Positions 11,642-20,400 of a stretch of 64,000 nucleotides of DNA are shown here, piece by piece. Position numbers and translations under genes: made by a program. This DNA is from Myxococcus stipitatus (GTDB lineage: Bacteria > Myxococcota > Myxococcia > Myxococcales > Myxococcaceae). The notes beneath the pieces are model-generated. The model saw only the letters and a program-made list of their open reading frames with translations. It had not been told where the DNA came from and did no database searches. Each line of letters begins with the position of its first letter. Position 1 is the stretch's first letter. The stretch spans positions 3,844,001 to 3,908,000 of the forward strand of contig NZ_CP147913.1 of NCBI RefSeq assembly GCF_037414475.1, written 5' to 3'.

Positions 11642-11682
11642 CGCCAGAGTCTCCTTCCGGAGGCTCTGGCGTTGTCTTTTTT
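11642..11682 (+). terminator. rho-independent terminator after the M43 protease gene
   Basis: CGCCAGAGTCTCC (11642-11654), loop TTCC, GGAGGCTCTGGCG (11659-11671): a 13-bp stem with one G-U pair, followed by TTGTCTTTTTT. This is the clearest intrinsic terminator in the window and starts about 32 bases after the stop codon. Confidence 0.92.
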
Positions 11683-11791
11683 GAGGGGCGGCCCGACCGT
11701 TACAATCGTTTACATTCCGCACATACCGCCGCGACATGACGGGCGTTGAGTACGACCATCCCAACTACCTGAAGCCCTGGGGGGTCCTCTG

Positions 11792-13099
11792 ATGTTCCCA
11801 TACCGTCGTCACCGTCGCGGAGTCGCTCGAGTCTTCTTCACCCTCCTCGCCGCGTGCTTGTCGCTGCTCGTGGCGGGCCCGTCCCTCGCCGCGCCGCCAC
11901 GAGACCTGCCTCGCGCGACCTCGCCGGAGGCGGAAGGAATCGACCCCCAGGCCCTGGAGCGGCTGCTCGAGGAGGCCAAGGCGACCCACTCGAGCGCAGT
12001 CGTCATCCTGAAGAACGGCAAGCTCATCGGGGAGTGGACCTTCGGCAAGCCCTCCACCCGCATCGAGGCGATGTCCGTCACCAAGTCCGTGGTGGGCATG
12101 GCCGTCGTGAAGCTGCTGGCGGACGGGAAGATTCCCTCGCTGGACGTGCCGGTGCACCAGTACTTCGCGGAGTGGAACCAGGGCCGCAAGAAGGACATCA
12201 CCTTGCGCCACCTGCTCACCCACACCTCGGGCCTCGAGGTCGGCGGGCCAGGGACGAAGGAAATCTACCAGAGTCCGGACTTCGTGAAGCTCGCGCTCGC
12301 CTCGGAGATGGCCCACGCGCCCGGCACGCAGCTCCAGTACAACAACAAGGCTGTCAATGTGTTGGCGGCCATCGTCGAGAAGGCCTCCGGCAAGCGCATG
12401 GACCGCTACCTCGGGGACACGCTCTTCCGTCCCATGGGCATCACGGACTACAGCTGGACGCTGGACAAGGCGGGCAATCCCCACGCCATGTCGGGCCTGC
12501 AAATCCAGCCGAGGGACTTGGCGAAGCTGGGACAGCTCCTCGTGAACGGTGGCCTGTGGCAGCTCCGCCAGTTGCTGCCGCAGGAGTGGGTGAAGCGGAT
12601 GTTGGCCCCGGGTGAAGGCCCCGCCAGTGGGACGGGCCTCTTGTGGTGGCCCGAGACAGCCTGGCATCGGTACTTCGTGGACGAGGTGCTGCTGTCGACC
12701 TGGAAGGAGGCAGGGGTTCCCCAGTCCCTCATCCAGGCGGCGACGGCCCTGCTGGGACGGGACTTCTACGACGACGGCGCGTACCTCGAGGCGCTGGGGG
12801 TTCCCCTTCCGGAGTTCCAGAAGGAAATCCTGGGCCGGAACCAGAAGCCCTGCCGGTCCGAAAAAGGCCCCCTCATCGGCGCCAATGGCAATGGCTGGCT
12901 GGGACAGTACCTGGTCGTTCTTCCCGAGCACCAGTTGGTCGCGGTGCGCATGTACAAGTATCCCGAGGACGCGAAGGAAGAACCTCCCTTCGCCGACTCC
13001 TTCTCCGCATTCCCTCTGCGCGTGAAGGAGTTGGTGGGCATGGGGTCGCCCCCCGCGGGCAGCGCCACCCAGACCCAAGGCTCGGCTTCGCCACGCTAG
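11792..13099 (+). CDS. secreted serine hydrolase, beta-lactamase (class C/EstB) fold
   Basis: A 435-residue exported enzyme of the beta-lactamase-related superfamily (penicillin-binding proteins, class C beta-lactamases, esterases). An Arg-rich signal peptide ends near ALAAPP (residue about 35). The nucleophile motif SVTK is at 95-98, TSGL in the loop HLLTHTSGLEVGG, and the second motif YNN at 183-185. No clear KTG third motif is seen. The substrate could be a D-amino-acid peptide, a lactam or an ester. The downstream response regulator gene starts 12 bases after the stop. The three genes probably form an operon, so the enzyme may feed or be controlled by that two-component system. Confidence 0.85.
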   Translation: MFPYRRHRRGVARVFFTLLAACLSLLVAGPSLAAPPRDLPRATSPEAEGIDPQALERLLEEAKATHSSAVVILKNGKLIGEWTFGKPSTRIEAMSVTKSVVGMAVVKLLADGKIPSLDVPVHQYFAEWNQGRKKDITLRHLLTHTSGLEVGGPGTKEIYQSPDFVKLALASEMAHAPGTQLQYNNKAVNVLAAIVEKASGKRMDRYLGDTLFRPMGITDYSWTLDKAGNPHAMSGLQIQPRDLAKLGQLLVNGGLWQLRQLLPQEWVKRMLAPGEGPASGTGLLWWPETAWHRYFVDEVLLSTWKEAGVPQSLIQAATALLGRDFYDDGAYLEALGVPLPEFQKEILGRNQKPCRSEKGPLIGANGNGWLGQYLVVLPEHQLVAVRMYKYPEDAKEEPPFADSFSAFPLRVKELVGMGSPPAGSATQTQGSASPR

Positions 13100-13111
13100 G
13101 CTGGAGGCACG

Positions 13112-13825
13112 ATGAACTCGCCATCGCCCCACATCGACGTGCTCCTCATCGAGGATGACAGCCACCTCGCGCGGCTCACCGCCGAGTACCTGGAGCGGCA
13201 GGGCGTGCGGACCTGCATCGCTCGCGACGGGGAGCTGGGCCTTCAGGAGGCCTCGCGGCGCTCGTTCGATGCCATCCTCATCGACATCATGCTGCCCCGG
13301 AAGGATGGGCTCACCGTGTGCCGGGAGCTGCGCGCGCGCTCGGCGGTCCCCATCCTGATGCTCACCGCGCGCGGCGAGGAGGCGGACCGGGTGATGGGCC
13401 TGGAGCTGGGCGCGGATGACTACCTGCCCAAGCCCTTCTCCTCGCGCGAGCTGCTGGCCCGCATCCAGGCGCTGGTGCGCCGCAGCCGGGGACACCTGGG
13501 CCCCGCGCGCGAGGTGCTGCGCGTGGGCGAGCTCTGCCTGGACCGCGCCGCCATGAAGGCCACCCTCAAGGGCCAGGCCCTGCCGTTGACCCAGCACGAG
13601 TTCGCGCTGCTGCTCGGGCTCGCGGAGCGCGCCGGGCGGGTGCTCTCGCGCGAGCAGTTGCTGGAGCTGGCGAAGCACGGCGACGTGGACGGGCCCGTGG
13701 ACCGGGCCATCGACGTGCATGTGTCCCGGCTGCGCCAGAAGCTGGGGGACGACGCGCGCCATCCCCGTCTGCTCAAGACGGTGCGCGGCGTGGGCTACGT
13801 GCTGGAGCGAGGTGACGAGGCATGA
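13112..13825 (+). CDS. OmpR/PhoB-family response regulator
   Basis: This 237-residue DNA-binding regulator should be phosphorylated by the kinase encoded immediately downstream. The receiver domain (about 8-122) has the acidic pair EDD, phospho-acceptor Asp58 in LIDIMLPRKDG, Thr in LTARGEE and the KPF lysine. The winged-helix domain (about 140-232) carries LTQHEFALLLGLAERAGRVLSREQLLE, DRAIDVHVSRLRQKLGDD and TVRGVGYVL, all typical of OmpR/PhoB proteins. Its stop overlaps the kinase start as ATGA, indicating translational coupling. Target genes are not visible, although the upstream hydrolase is a natural candidate. Confidence 0.93.
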   Translation: MNSPSPHIDVLLIEDDSHLARLTAEYLERQGVRTCIARDGELGLQEASRRSFDAILIDIMLPRKDGLTVCRELRARSAVPILMLTARGEEADRVMGLELGADDYLPKPFSSRELLARIQALVRRSRGHLGPAREVLRVGELCLDRAAMKATLKGQALPLTQHEFALLLGLAERAGRVLSREQLLELAKHGDVDGPVDRAIDVHVSRLRQKLGDDARHPRLLKTVRGVGYVLERGDEA

Positions 13826-15198
13826 AGCCTCTGGGCTGGTTCCACCCTCGCCGGATGTTCTGGCGCATCTACCTCTACGGGATGGTGTTGCTCGTGGGCG
13901 CCGTCACGAGTGTCGCCATCACCGGCTCCATCCTGGATGGCAAGTATGGAGAGGAGATCATCAACGAGAACTACCGGCGGCTGGAGACGCTGGCCCTCAC
14001 GGGGGACCCCGAACTGGGCCCCCTGTTGGACGTGCTCGCGGTGGAGCGGGGACTCCAGGCCACGCTGTATGACCTGCAAGGGACGATGAAGCTCTCCTCG
14101 GCGAAGCCGCCCTTCAAGGCGCTGGATGACGGCGAGCTGCGCAACCTCCGGACGGGGCAGTTCTGGTTCAAGCGCGACGGCAAGACAGTCCTGGTCGTCC
14201 CCACCTGGAAGGGCGACACCCTGGTGGGCTACCTCCTCCACTACTCGCCCACGCCCCCCAAGTACTACTCGGTGATGGGAGGACTGCTGGCCCTCGTGCT
14301 GTTCGTGATGGCGGTGGTGTCGGTGCCCGCGGCGCGGTTGATTGCCGCCCCCCTGGAGCGGCTGACGGCGGTGGTGGAGGAGTTCGGCCAAGGCCGCCTG
14401 TCCGCGCGCATCGGACTCAAGGGCCGCAGCGAGGTGGCGACCCTGGGGCGCACCTTCGACGAGATGGCCGCGAGGATGGAAGGCCTCATCCGAGGCCAGA
14501 AGGAGCTGCTCGCCAATGTCTCTCACGAGCTGCGCACGCCCCTGGCGCGCCTCGGCGTGACACTCGACCTGGTCGAGGATGGACACCCCGATGAGCTGGC
14601 GAAGCGGCTGCCGGAGCTGCGGCGCGACATCGGCGAGCTCCAGCAACTGGTGGACGGAGTGATGCAGATGGCGCGGTTGGACCTGGCGGTGAACCAGGCG
14701 GGCCAGCCGGGCCCTCGTGTGCAGCGAACCCTCCTCCCGCTCAACGACTTCCTGAAGGACACCGTCGAGCGCTTCCAGCGCGGCGCGCCCGACTGTCCGC
14801 TCCAATTGTCGCTCCCATCAGACCCGCCCGAGCTGGACGCCGACCCGGTGCTGGTGCGGCGCGCGCTTCACAACCTGCTCGACAACGCACGCAAGTACTC
14901 GGAGCCCGGCAGTCCCGTGACGCTCCGAGCCCAGGTGGACGCGGACTCCGTGCGGTTGGAGGTCGAGGACCGAGGCATCGGCATCAGCGCCACGGACCTG
15001 CCCCAGCTCTCCACGCCCTTCTTCCGGACCGACCGCAGCCGCGCGCGCGAGACGGGAGGGCTGGGGCTCGGGCTCACGCTCGTGCGCCGCATCGTCGAGG
15101 CACACGGTGGAACACTCTCCTTCCACCACGCCCCCCAGCAGGGCACGCGCGCGACGCTCACGTTCCCCAAGCCCGCCAACGTCCAGTCCGCGGCCTGA
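13822..15198 (+). CDS. sensor histidine kinase (HAMP-HisKA-HATPase)
   Basis: A 458-residue membrane kinase, partner of the preceding response regulator. TM1 lies at about 10-35, a periplasmic sensor of roughly 105 residues follows, and TM2 at about 147-172 (VMGGLLALVLFVMAVVSV). HAMP is next (PLERLTAVVEEFGQGRLSARIG). The phospho-acceptor is His235 in NVSHELRTPLARLG. The ATPase has the N-box LLDNARKYSEPG, the D-box DRGIGISATD and the G-box GLGLGLTLVRRIVEAHGG. This is CpxA/EnvZ-like architecture. The small periplasmic domain has no recognised ligand fold. It converges on the next gene with a single base between stops. Confidence 0.93.
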   Translation: MKPLGWFHPRRMFWRIYLYGMVLLVGAVTSVAITGSILDGKYGEEIINENYRRLETLALTGDPELGPLLDVLAVERGLQATLYDLQGTMKLSSAKPPFKALDDGELRNLRTGQFWFKRDGKTVLVVPTWKGDTLVGYLLHYSPTPPKYYSVMGGLLALVLFVMAVVSVPAARLIAAPLERLTAVVEEFGQGRLSARIGLKGRSEVATLGRTFDEMAARMEGLIRGQKELLANVSHELRTPLARLGVTLDLVEDGHPDELAKRLPELRRDIGELQQLVDGVMQMARLDLAVNQAGQPGPRVQRTLLPLNDFLKDTVERFQRGAPDCPLQLSLPSDPPELDADPVLVRRALHNLLDNARKYSEPGSPVTLRAQVDADSVRLEVEDRGIGISATDLPQLSTPFFRTDRSRARETGGLGLGLTLVRRIVEAHGGTLSFHHAPQQGTRATLTFPKPANVQSAA

Positions 15199-15199
15199 C

Positions 15200-17437
15200 C
15201 TACTCAGCCTCCCCGTCACGAGGCTCCGGCCGCGAGCGGCCATACGCGGCCTCGAGCATCGCATCACTGCGAAGCCCACTGGCCTTCGCCGCCTCGACGT
15301 CCAATCCCTCACCATGGCCGCGCCCGCGTCCCTCGAAGACGAGCACCCCGCCGTTGAACGAGGCCGTCCGAGGACACGACAGCAGCTTCAACCCCGAGCG
15401 CAACAGCTCACACGGCAGCGAGCGGCCCTCCTCATACGTCGCCGAGCCATCGCGTTCGGTGAGCAGGTATTGCACCCGCCCCGCCTCGAAGCGCAGCGAC
15501 ACCAGGCCCTTGCCCAGAATCCGCTCGACCTCGCCCCGCGTCCGCTCCTCCTTCCAGGGCTCCTGTCCTCCCTGCGAGAACAACAGCCACTCCTTCCACT
15601 TCAGCGCGGGAAGCCCCAGCGCCTTCGCGTCGTCGCGCTGCACGCGCACCGTGCCGCGGAACGCCTGGCAATGGGTCGTGTCACAGACGGCGCGGCCCGG
15701 GTGACGGCTGTGCCGTTCGTTGTGCGCCACCACGCGCGCCAGGGCCAGACGCGCTTCACCCTTCAGCGTCACATCCTCCGCCGCCACCACGCCCGCCGTG
15801 TATTGCAAACGCGTGGTGCGGAACACGAAGTCCGAACCGCGCCGCGCCTTCAGCGCGCTGGACGACGTGGGCACCTCCGAGGGAGGCCGGTACGCGGGCG
15901 GCGGTGACCACGTGAAGACCCCCGCGTAGTCCCGCCCTTCCTCCGGCCCCTTCGGGAAACGAAGCCTCCAGGGTGCGCCCAGACACACCGCCGGGCCGCG
16001 CGCCGTGAGCCCCTCGAGCCGAGCCCAGTCGGAGGGCGCCGCCTTCGGCATCCCCTCGTCCACCGCGAACCCCACGCCCGAGCACCGCGCCTCCACTTCG
16101 CGCGAGGACACCAGGCCCAGCACCTGCACGCGCGCCGCCTCGAGTCCCGCCTGCTTGCGCGCTCGCGCCAGGGCCTCCGGAATCTCCTCCGCGAACTGGC
16201 GCGGCATCTTCCCGGGGCGCACCGCCACCACCACCAGGTCTCCATCCACCGCGGCAATCCACCCGTACTGAGGACGGCTCGCCGCGTCCCGCACCGTGCC
16301 CGTCTTCGTCGACACCCCCGAGAGCGCCTTCGACGCGGGCAGCTCCGCCAACGTGCCTCGCGCCGCGTTGTCCGCGAGCAGGGCGAGCACATCCGGACGA
16401 GCCTCCGCCAACAAGCGATACGCCTGCGCCATCCCCCACGGAGACAGCGCCAGCGTCGAGCGCAGCCCCACCACGTCCGCCATGTCCGCGGGCTTCCCCG
16501 TCAGCCCCAGCGCCGACAACACGGGCTCCCACGCACCGAAGCCCCGAGGCGCGGTGCCGCTCGCCTCCCAGTCCAGGAAGTATCCGTTGCATGAGCGCAG
16601 CATCGCCGTGCGCGCGTCCACGCCCTTCGGCAGCCCCGGCCCACACGCCCACTCCTGCACGTCCGCACGCGGAGGGAGCACCGGATGCCCCACGCCCGCC
16701 GCATAGACGAAGGGCTTCAGCACCGAGCCATACGGCAGCGCGCGCCGCACCTCCCCCTCCGACAACACCACCTCCCCCGAGTGCCGGCTCACCACCACCG
16801 TGGCCGGGCCCGCCGCGCGCACCTGCACGTCCGCCAGCTCGTCGATGGACAGCGGCACCACCCACCGCGCGCCGTCGTGACACTGGCGAAGCCTGCGCGA
16901 CAGCGCCTTGGGGAAACCCACCGACTCACTAAGCAGCCGCGCCAGCGCCCGCCGCGCCCGCGTTGAATCCACCGCCGGCGCCGACGCCAGCTCCGCCGCC
17001 GCGCGCGACAGGGATTGATAGGCCCCCTCGCGCCACGCGGGCAATTCGCCGCTCAGCGCCACCGCGAAGGCCTCGTGGAACAGCCGGTCCTCGCTCGATT
17101 GGGGACAGGCCCACCACAAGAGCTGATGCGCCAGCTCGTGCCGCAGGGCCACCCGCAGCCGCTCATCCAGCACGCCGGGCGTGTTCTGCCTCAACTCGAC
17201 GAAGCCCGGCCGGCCCTGCGCGTTGCGCTCGGGCGACAGGGCCGCGCCCTTCTGGAGGACGATGGAGCCCGGTGCCTTCGCCGGCGCTCCACCCGCCTCC
17301 GCCACATACACCGCCTCCAGCGCCGCCCAGCCGGCTTCCGCCTCGCGGCGAAGGTCAGGCTCGGGCGTCACGTCCCCTCGCGTGACGAAGGTGGGGGTGG
17401 CCGCCAACAGCACGGCCACCATGGAGGCCCACCCCAT
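15200..17437 (-). CDS. YfaQ-slot protein: PBP-like transpeptidase motifs fused to a SpoIID-like domain
   Basis: A 745-residue exported protein, last gene of the alpha-2-macroglobulin operon (3 bases after it). Visible parts: signal peptide 1-14; a segment with HELAH (100-104) and a nearby Glu (117/122), like a zincin remnant; then the penicillin-binding-protein triad SVLK (238-241, in YGSVLKPF), SCN (282-284) and KTG (378-380). From about 535 a SpoIID/LytB-like region follows: TAGVVAAE with candidate catalytic Glu554, ALARVVAHNERHS, CDTTHCQAFRG (585-595) and GRGRGHGEGL (703-712). Position matches yfaQ (DUF2300) of the E. coli yfa cluster. No glycosyltransferase domain is present. Inferred role: peptidoglycan cross-linking or editing coupled to glycan processing. 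The zincin reading is weak. Confidence 0.72.
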   Translation of the reverse strand: MGWASMVAVLLAATPTFVTRGDVTPEPDLRREAEAGWAALEAVYVAEAGGAPAKAPGSIVLQKGAALSPERNAQGRPGFVELRQNTPGVLDERLRVALRHELAHQLLWWACPQSSEDRLFHEAFAVALSGELPAWREGAYQSLSRAAAELASAPAVDSTRARRALARLLSESVGFPKALSRRLRQCHDGARWVVPLSIDELADVQVRAAGPATVVVSRHSGEVVLSEGEVRRALPYGSVLKPFVYAAGVGHPVLPPRADVQEWACGPGLPKGVDARTAMLRSCNGYFLDWEASGTAPRGFGAWEPVLSALGLTGKPADMADVVGLRSTLALSPWGMAQAYRLLAEARPDVLALLADNAARGTLAELPASKALSGVSTKTGTVRDAASRPQYGWIAAVDGDLVVVAVRPGKMPRQFAEEIPEALARARKQAGLEAARVQVLGLVSSREVEARCSGVGFAVDEGMPKAAPSDWARLEGLTARGPAVCLGAPWRLRFPKGPEEGRDYAGVFTWSPPPAYRPPSEVPTSSSALKARRGSDFVFRTTRLQYTAGVVAAEDVTLKGEARLALARVVAHNERHSRHPGRAVCDTTHCQAFRGTVRVQRDDAKALGLPALKWKEWLLFSQGGQEPWKEERTRGEVERILGKGLVSLRFEAGRVQYLLTERDGSATYEEGRSLPCELLRSGLKLLSCPRTASFNGGVLVFEGRGRGHGEGLDVEAAKASGLRSDAMLEAAYGRSRPEPRDGEAE

Positions 17438-17440
17438 GCG

Positions 17441-20400
17441 CTACAGGTCTCCCGTGCTCTTCTTCGACGGGACGACCTTCAGCGTGTCGCCCGCCGTCCG
17501 GCCGTGGATGCTCGCGACGTACATGTCCTCGATGCGCGCGGGAGGCGCGGAGAACGTGCCCGGGAACTGGGCGCGCAGCACGTAACCCACCGTGCGCGGG
17601 CTGTCGCTCCAGGGCGCGGGCTCCTCGAAGAAGAAGGTGGCCCGCTCCGGGTCCAGCACCCGGCGCTTCAACGCCTCGGGCGCCAAGGGCAGCGCGTGCG
17701 GCGGCCCCCGGAACGCCTTGTCCTCCTGGAGCGCCACGAAGCCCGCGGGCACCGAGTCCTCCACCACGTAGTACGCCGACCGCACCGCGTTGCCACCGCG
17801 CGCGTCCATCGTCAGCTCCACGTAGACCTCCTCGCCCTGGGACACCGTGTCCCCCGCGTTCAGCTTCACCCTCCCGCCCTCGCGCAGCACGTAGTAGGCG
17901 CGCTGCAGGGACATGCCCTCCGCCTGGACTCCCGCCGCTGCCACCGGCGTGCGCGCGGTGGCCTGGAGCGTCGCCACGCCGTCGAAGCCGCCCACGTCCA
18001 CCGTGCGCGTCCCCGGCGACAGCATCGCCACCAGCCCCATGCCGCGAGGCGCGAACTTCACGTCGCCCTTCACCCCCTTCACCTCGGGCGGCGTCATGCC
18101 CTTGAACGCCTTCACGTCGCGCTCGAGCAGCCACAGCGAGTGCAAGAGCGCGGTGCTCCGGTCGAACGTGGACAGGTCCGGCTCGGACAGCATCTCCAGG
18201 ATGCGCTTGCGCGCGCGGGTGACATCGAGCGAGCCGAACGAGGCCGCGTGCGCCGCGATGGCCGTCATGCCCACGCGCCGCAGCGGGAAGCGGAAGAACG
18301 CCTCGGACATCTCCATCTGCTGGCCCGGACGGTACGCGGCCAGCGTGACGAAGCCCTCGGAGCTCTTCTTCACCAGCGTGTTGATGCGCGCCTGCAACGC
18401 GGGCTCCTTGATGATGCCCGCCTTCTCCGCCGCGAGCACCGCCAGCGCCAGCGGGTACAGGTCACCCGACTCGGCCGACTCCACCAGCGCACGCACCCGC
18501 GCCGCCTGCTTTGGCCCGTCCAGGCGCGCCAGCACGTACGCACGCGTCGCCTCGTACTCGGGCGGCAGCCCCTCCTGCGCCTCCAGCCACTTCGCGCTCT
18601 CCACGATGCGCGGGTCCGCGCGGTCCACCAGCCCCGCCTCGGAGGCGTACGCCAGACCATCCAGCGCGATGAGCGTCAAGGGCAGGCTGGGCGTGTTGTA
18701 GCCGCCGAACCAGGTGAAGCCGCCGCCCTTCACCGACAGGTTGAGGATGCGCGCCGTGCCCTGCACCGAGCGGCTGCGCGCCTCCTCCAACAGCGCCTGC
18801 GTGTCCGGGTCCAGCTTCGCCAGCGCGTCGCCCTTCTGGAGCACCTGGTACACCGCCACGTTCGGCACCGTCGTCGACACCAGCTGCTCCAGGCAGCCGT
18901 ACGGGTACGTCAACAGCTCCCGCACGTTGGACAGCGCCGCGTCCACGATGGACGGCTGGAGCACCAGCTCCACGCTCGTCAGTGTTGCCTCCTTCGCCGC
19001 GGGCACCTCCAGCGCGCCGCCCCCCCAGGCGCTCACCTTGACGAAGTCCTCCACCGCCGCGGGCTCCACCTGGAACAGCTTGCGGTCCTTCAGCGGGTCC
19101 TTGCCGCCGGACACGTCCACCGCTAGCTGCGCGGCGCCCGTCGCCGTGGCCTTCAGCGTCAGCGGCACCACCTGCTCGCCGCCCTTCGCCAGCTCCACCT
19201 TGTGCTGCGACTGGTCCGCCTTCAGCGCGCCCAGCGACGCGAGCTTCACGTCCAGCACCTGGCTCGGCGGCGCCTTCTCACCCGCGGACAGGCGCACGGA
19301 GGCCAACGCCTCGTCACCCTCGCGCATGAACTGCGGCAGCGCGGCGTACAGGTTCAACCCACCGCGCGTGGCGAACTCGGACGTGCCCTCGCCGAAGCGG
19401 CCGGACGTGTCCGCCGCCACCGCCGTCACCACCCACAACGTCTGGTTGGACGGCAGCGTGAAGCGCACCGTGGCGCGGCCATCCCGGTCCGTCACCACCG
19501 TCGGGTCCCAGTGCGCGGTGTCCTTCTCCAAATCCTTCGTCTGGCGGCTGGGCGGCTTGATGGACGCGAAGGCATGGTCCGGCAGGCCCGCCATCTTGCG
19601 CGCCAGCGCCTCGCCATAGCCGTAGCCCTGGAACTCCGCCGAGTAGAAGTTGGACACGTTGTTGCGCGCGGGCGGGTAGAAGAAGTCCAGCACCCGGGGA
19701 CGGAACTCCGTCTGGATGGCGTAGACGGCCTTGTCCACCACACCCACGGAGAGCTGGGCCACCACGCCCTTGCCCTCGTGGTCCGTGACACGCACGTCGA
19801 TGCTCTGCTCGGTGAGCGGCGTGGCCTCCGCGCGGCGGGGCTGCAGCTCCACCGTGAGGGTGCGCTCGCGCGGAATCACGCGGAAGGACACCGTGCGCTC
19901 CTCCCACCGGCCCGTGGCCGTGGGGTACGCGACGGACGCGTACACCGCGCCGCCAAAGCGCTTCTCCACGTTGAAGCTGTGCACCAGCGTGCGGCCCTTG
20001 AGCTCCACCATCTGCGTGTCATGCAGCCGCGCGCCCGACAGCGTCACCCACACCGGGCCCGCGTCGCGGCCCCCCGAACCCCAGCCATCCGGCATCAGCG
20101 CCACCAGCCGCGCCGTGTCGCCCGGCTCCAGCGTGCCCGACAGCGAGGCCAGCGTGAGGTTCGGCACCTGCGCCACCGGCTCGTCCGCCGCGCCAATCAC
20201 CAGCAGCGACTCCTCGCCCTGCCACGCCTCACCGCGCTTGTCCTTCACCGTGACCCGCGCGAGCACCGCGCCCACGTCGGAGGTGGGCACCTTCTCGCGG
20301 TGCGTCCCGTCCGCCGCCGTGGTGAAGGAGCGCTTGCCCAGGCTCTTCTCCGAACCATCCGCGCGGCGCAGCACGAACTCCACCTCGCCCTGCGTGACGC

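Noticed and set aside
15200..17437. Calling the N-terminal HELAH segment of the YfaQ-slot protein a working zinc protease
   Set aside because: HExxH with a later Glu is suggestive, but the third ligand and surrounding fold cannot be confirmed, so it is only mentioned as a possible remnant.
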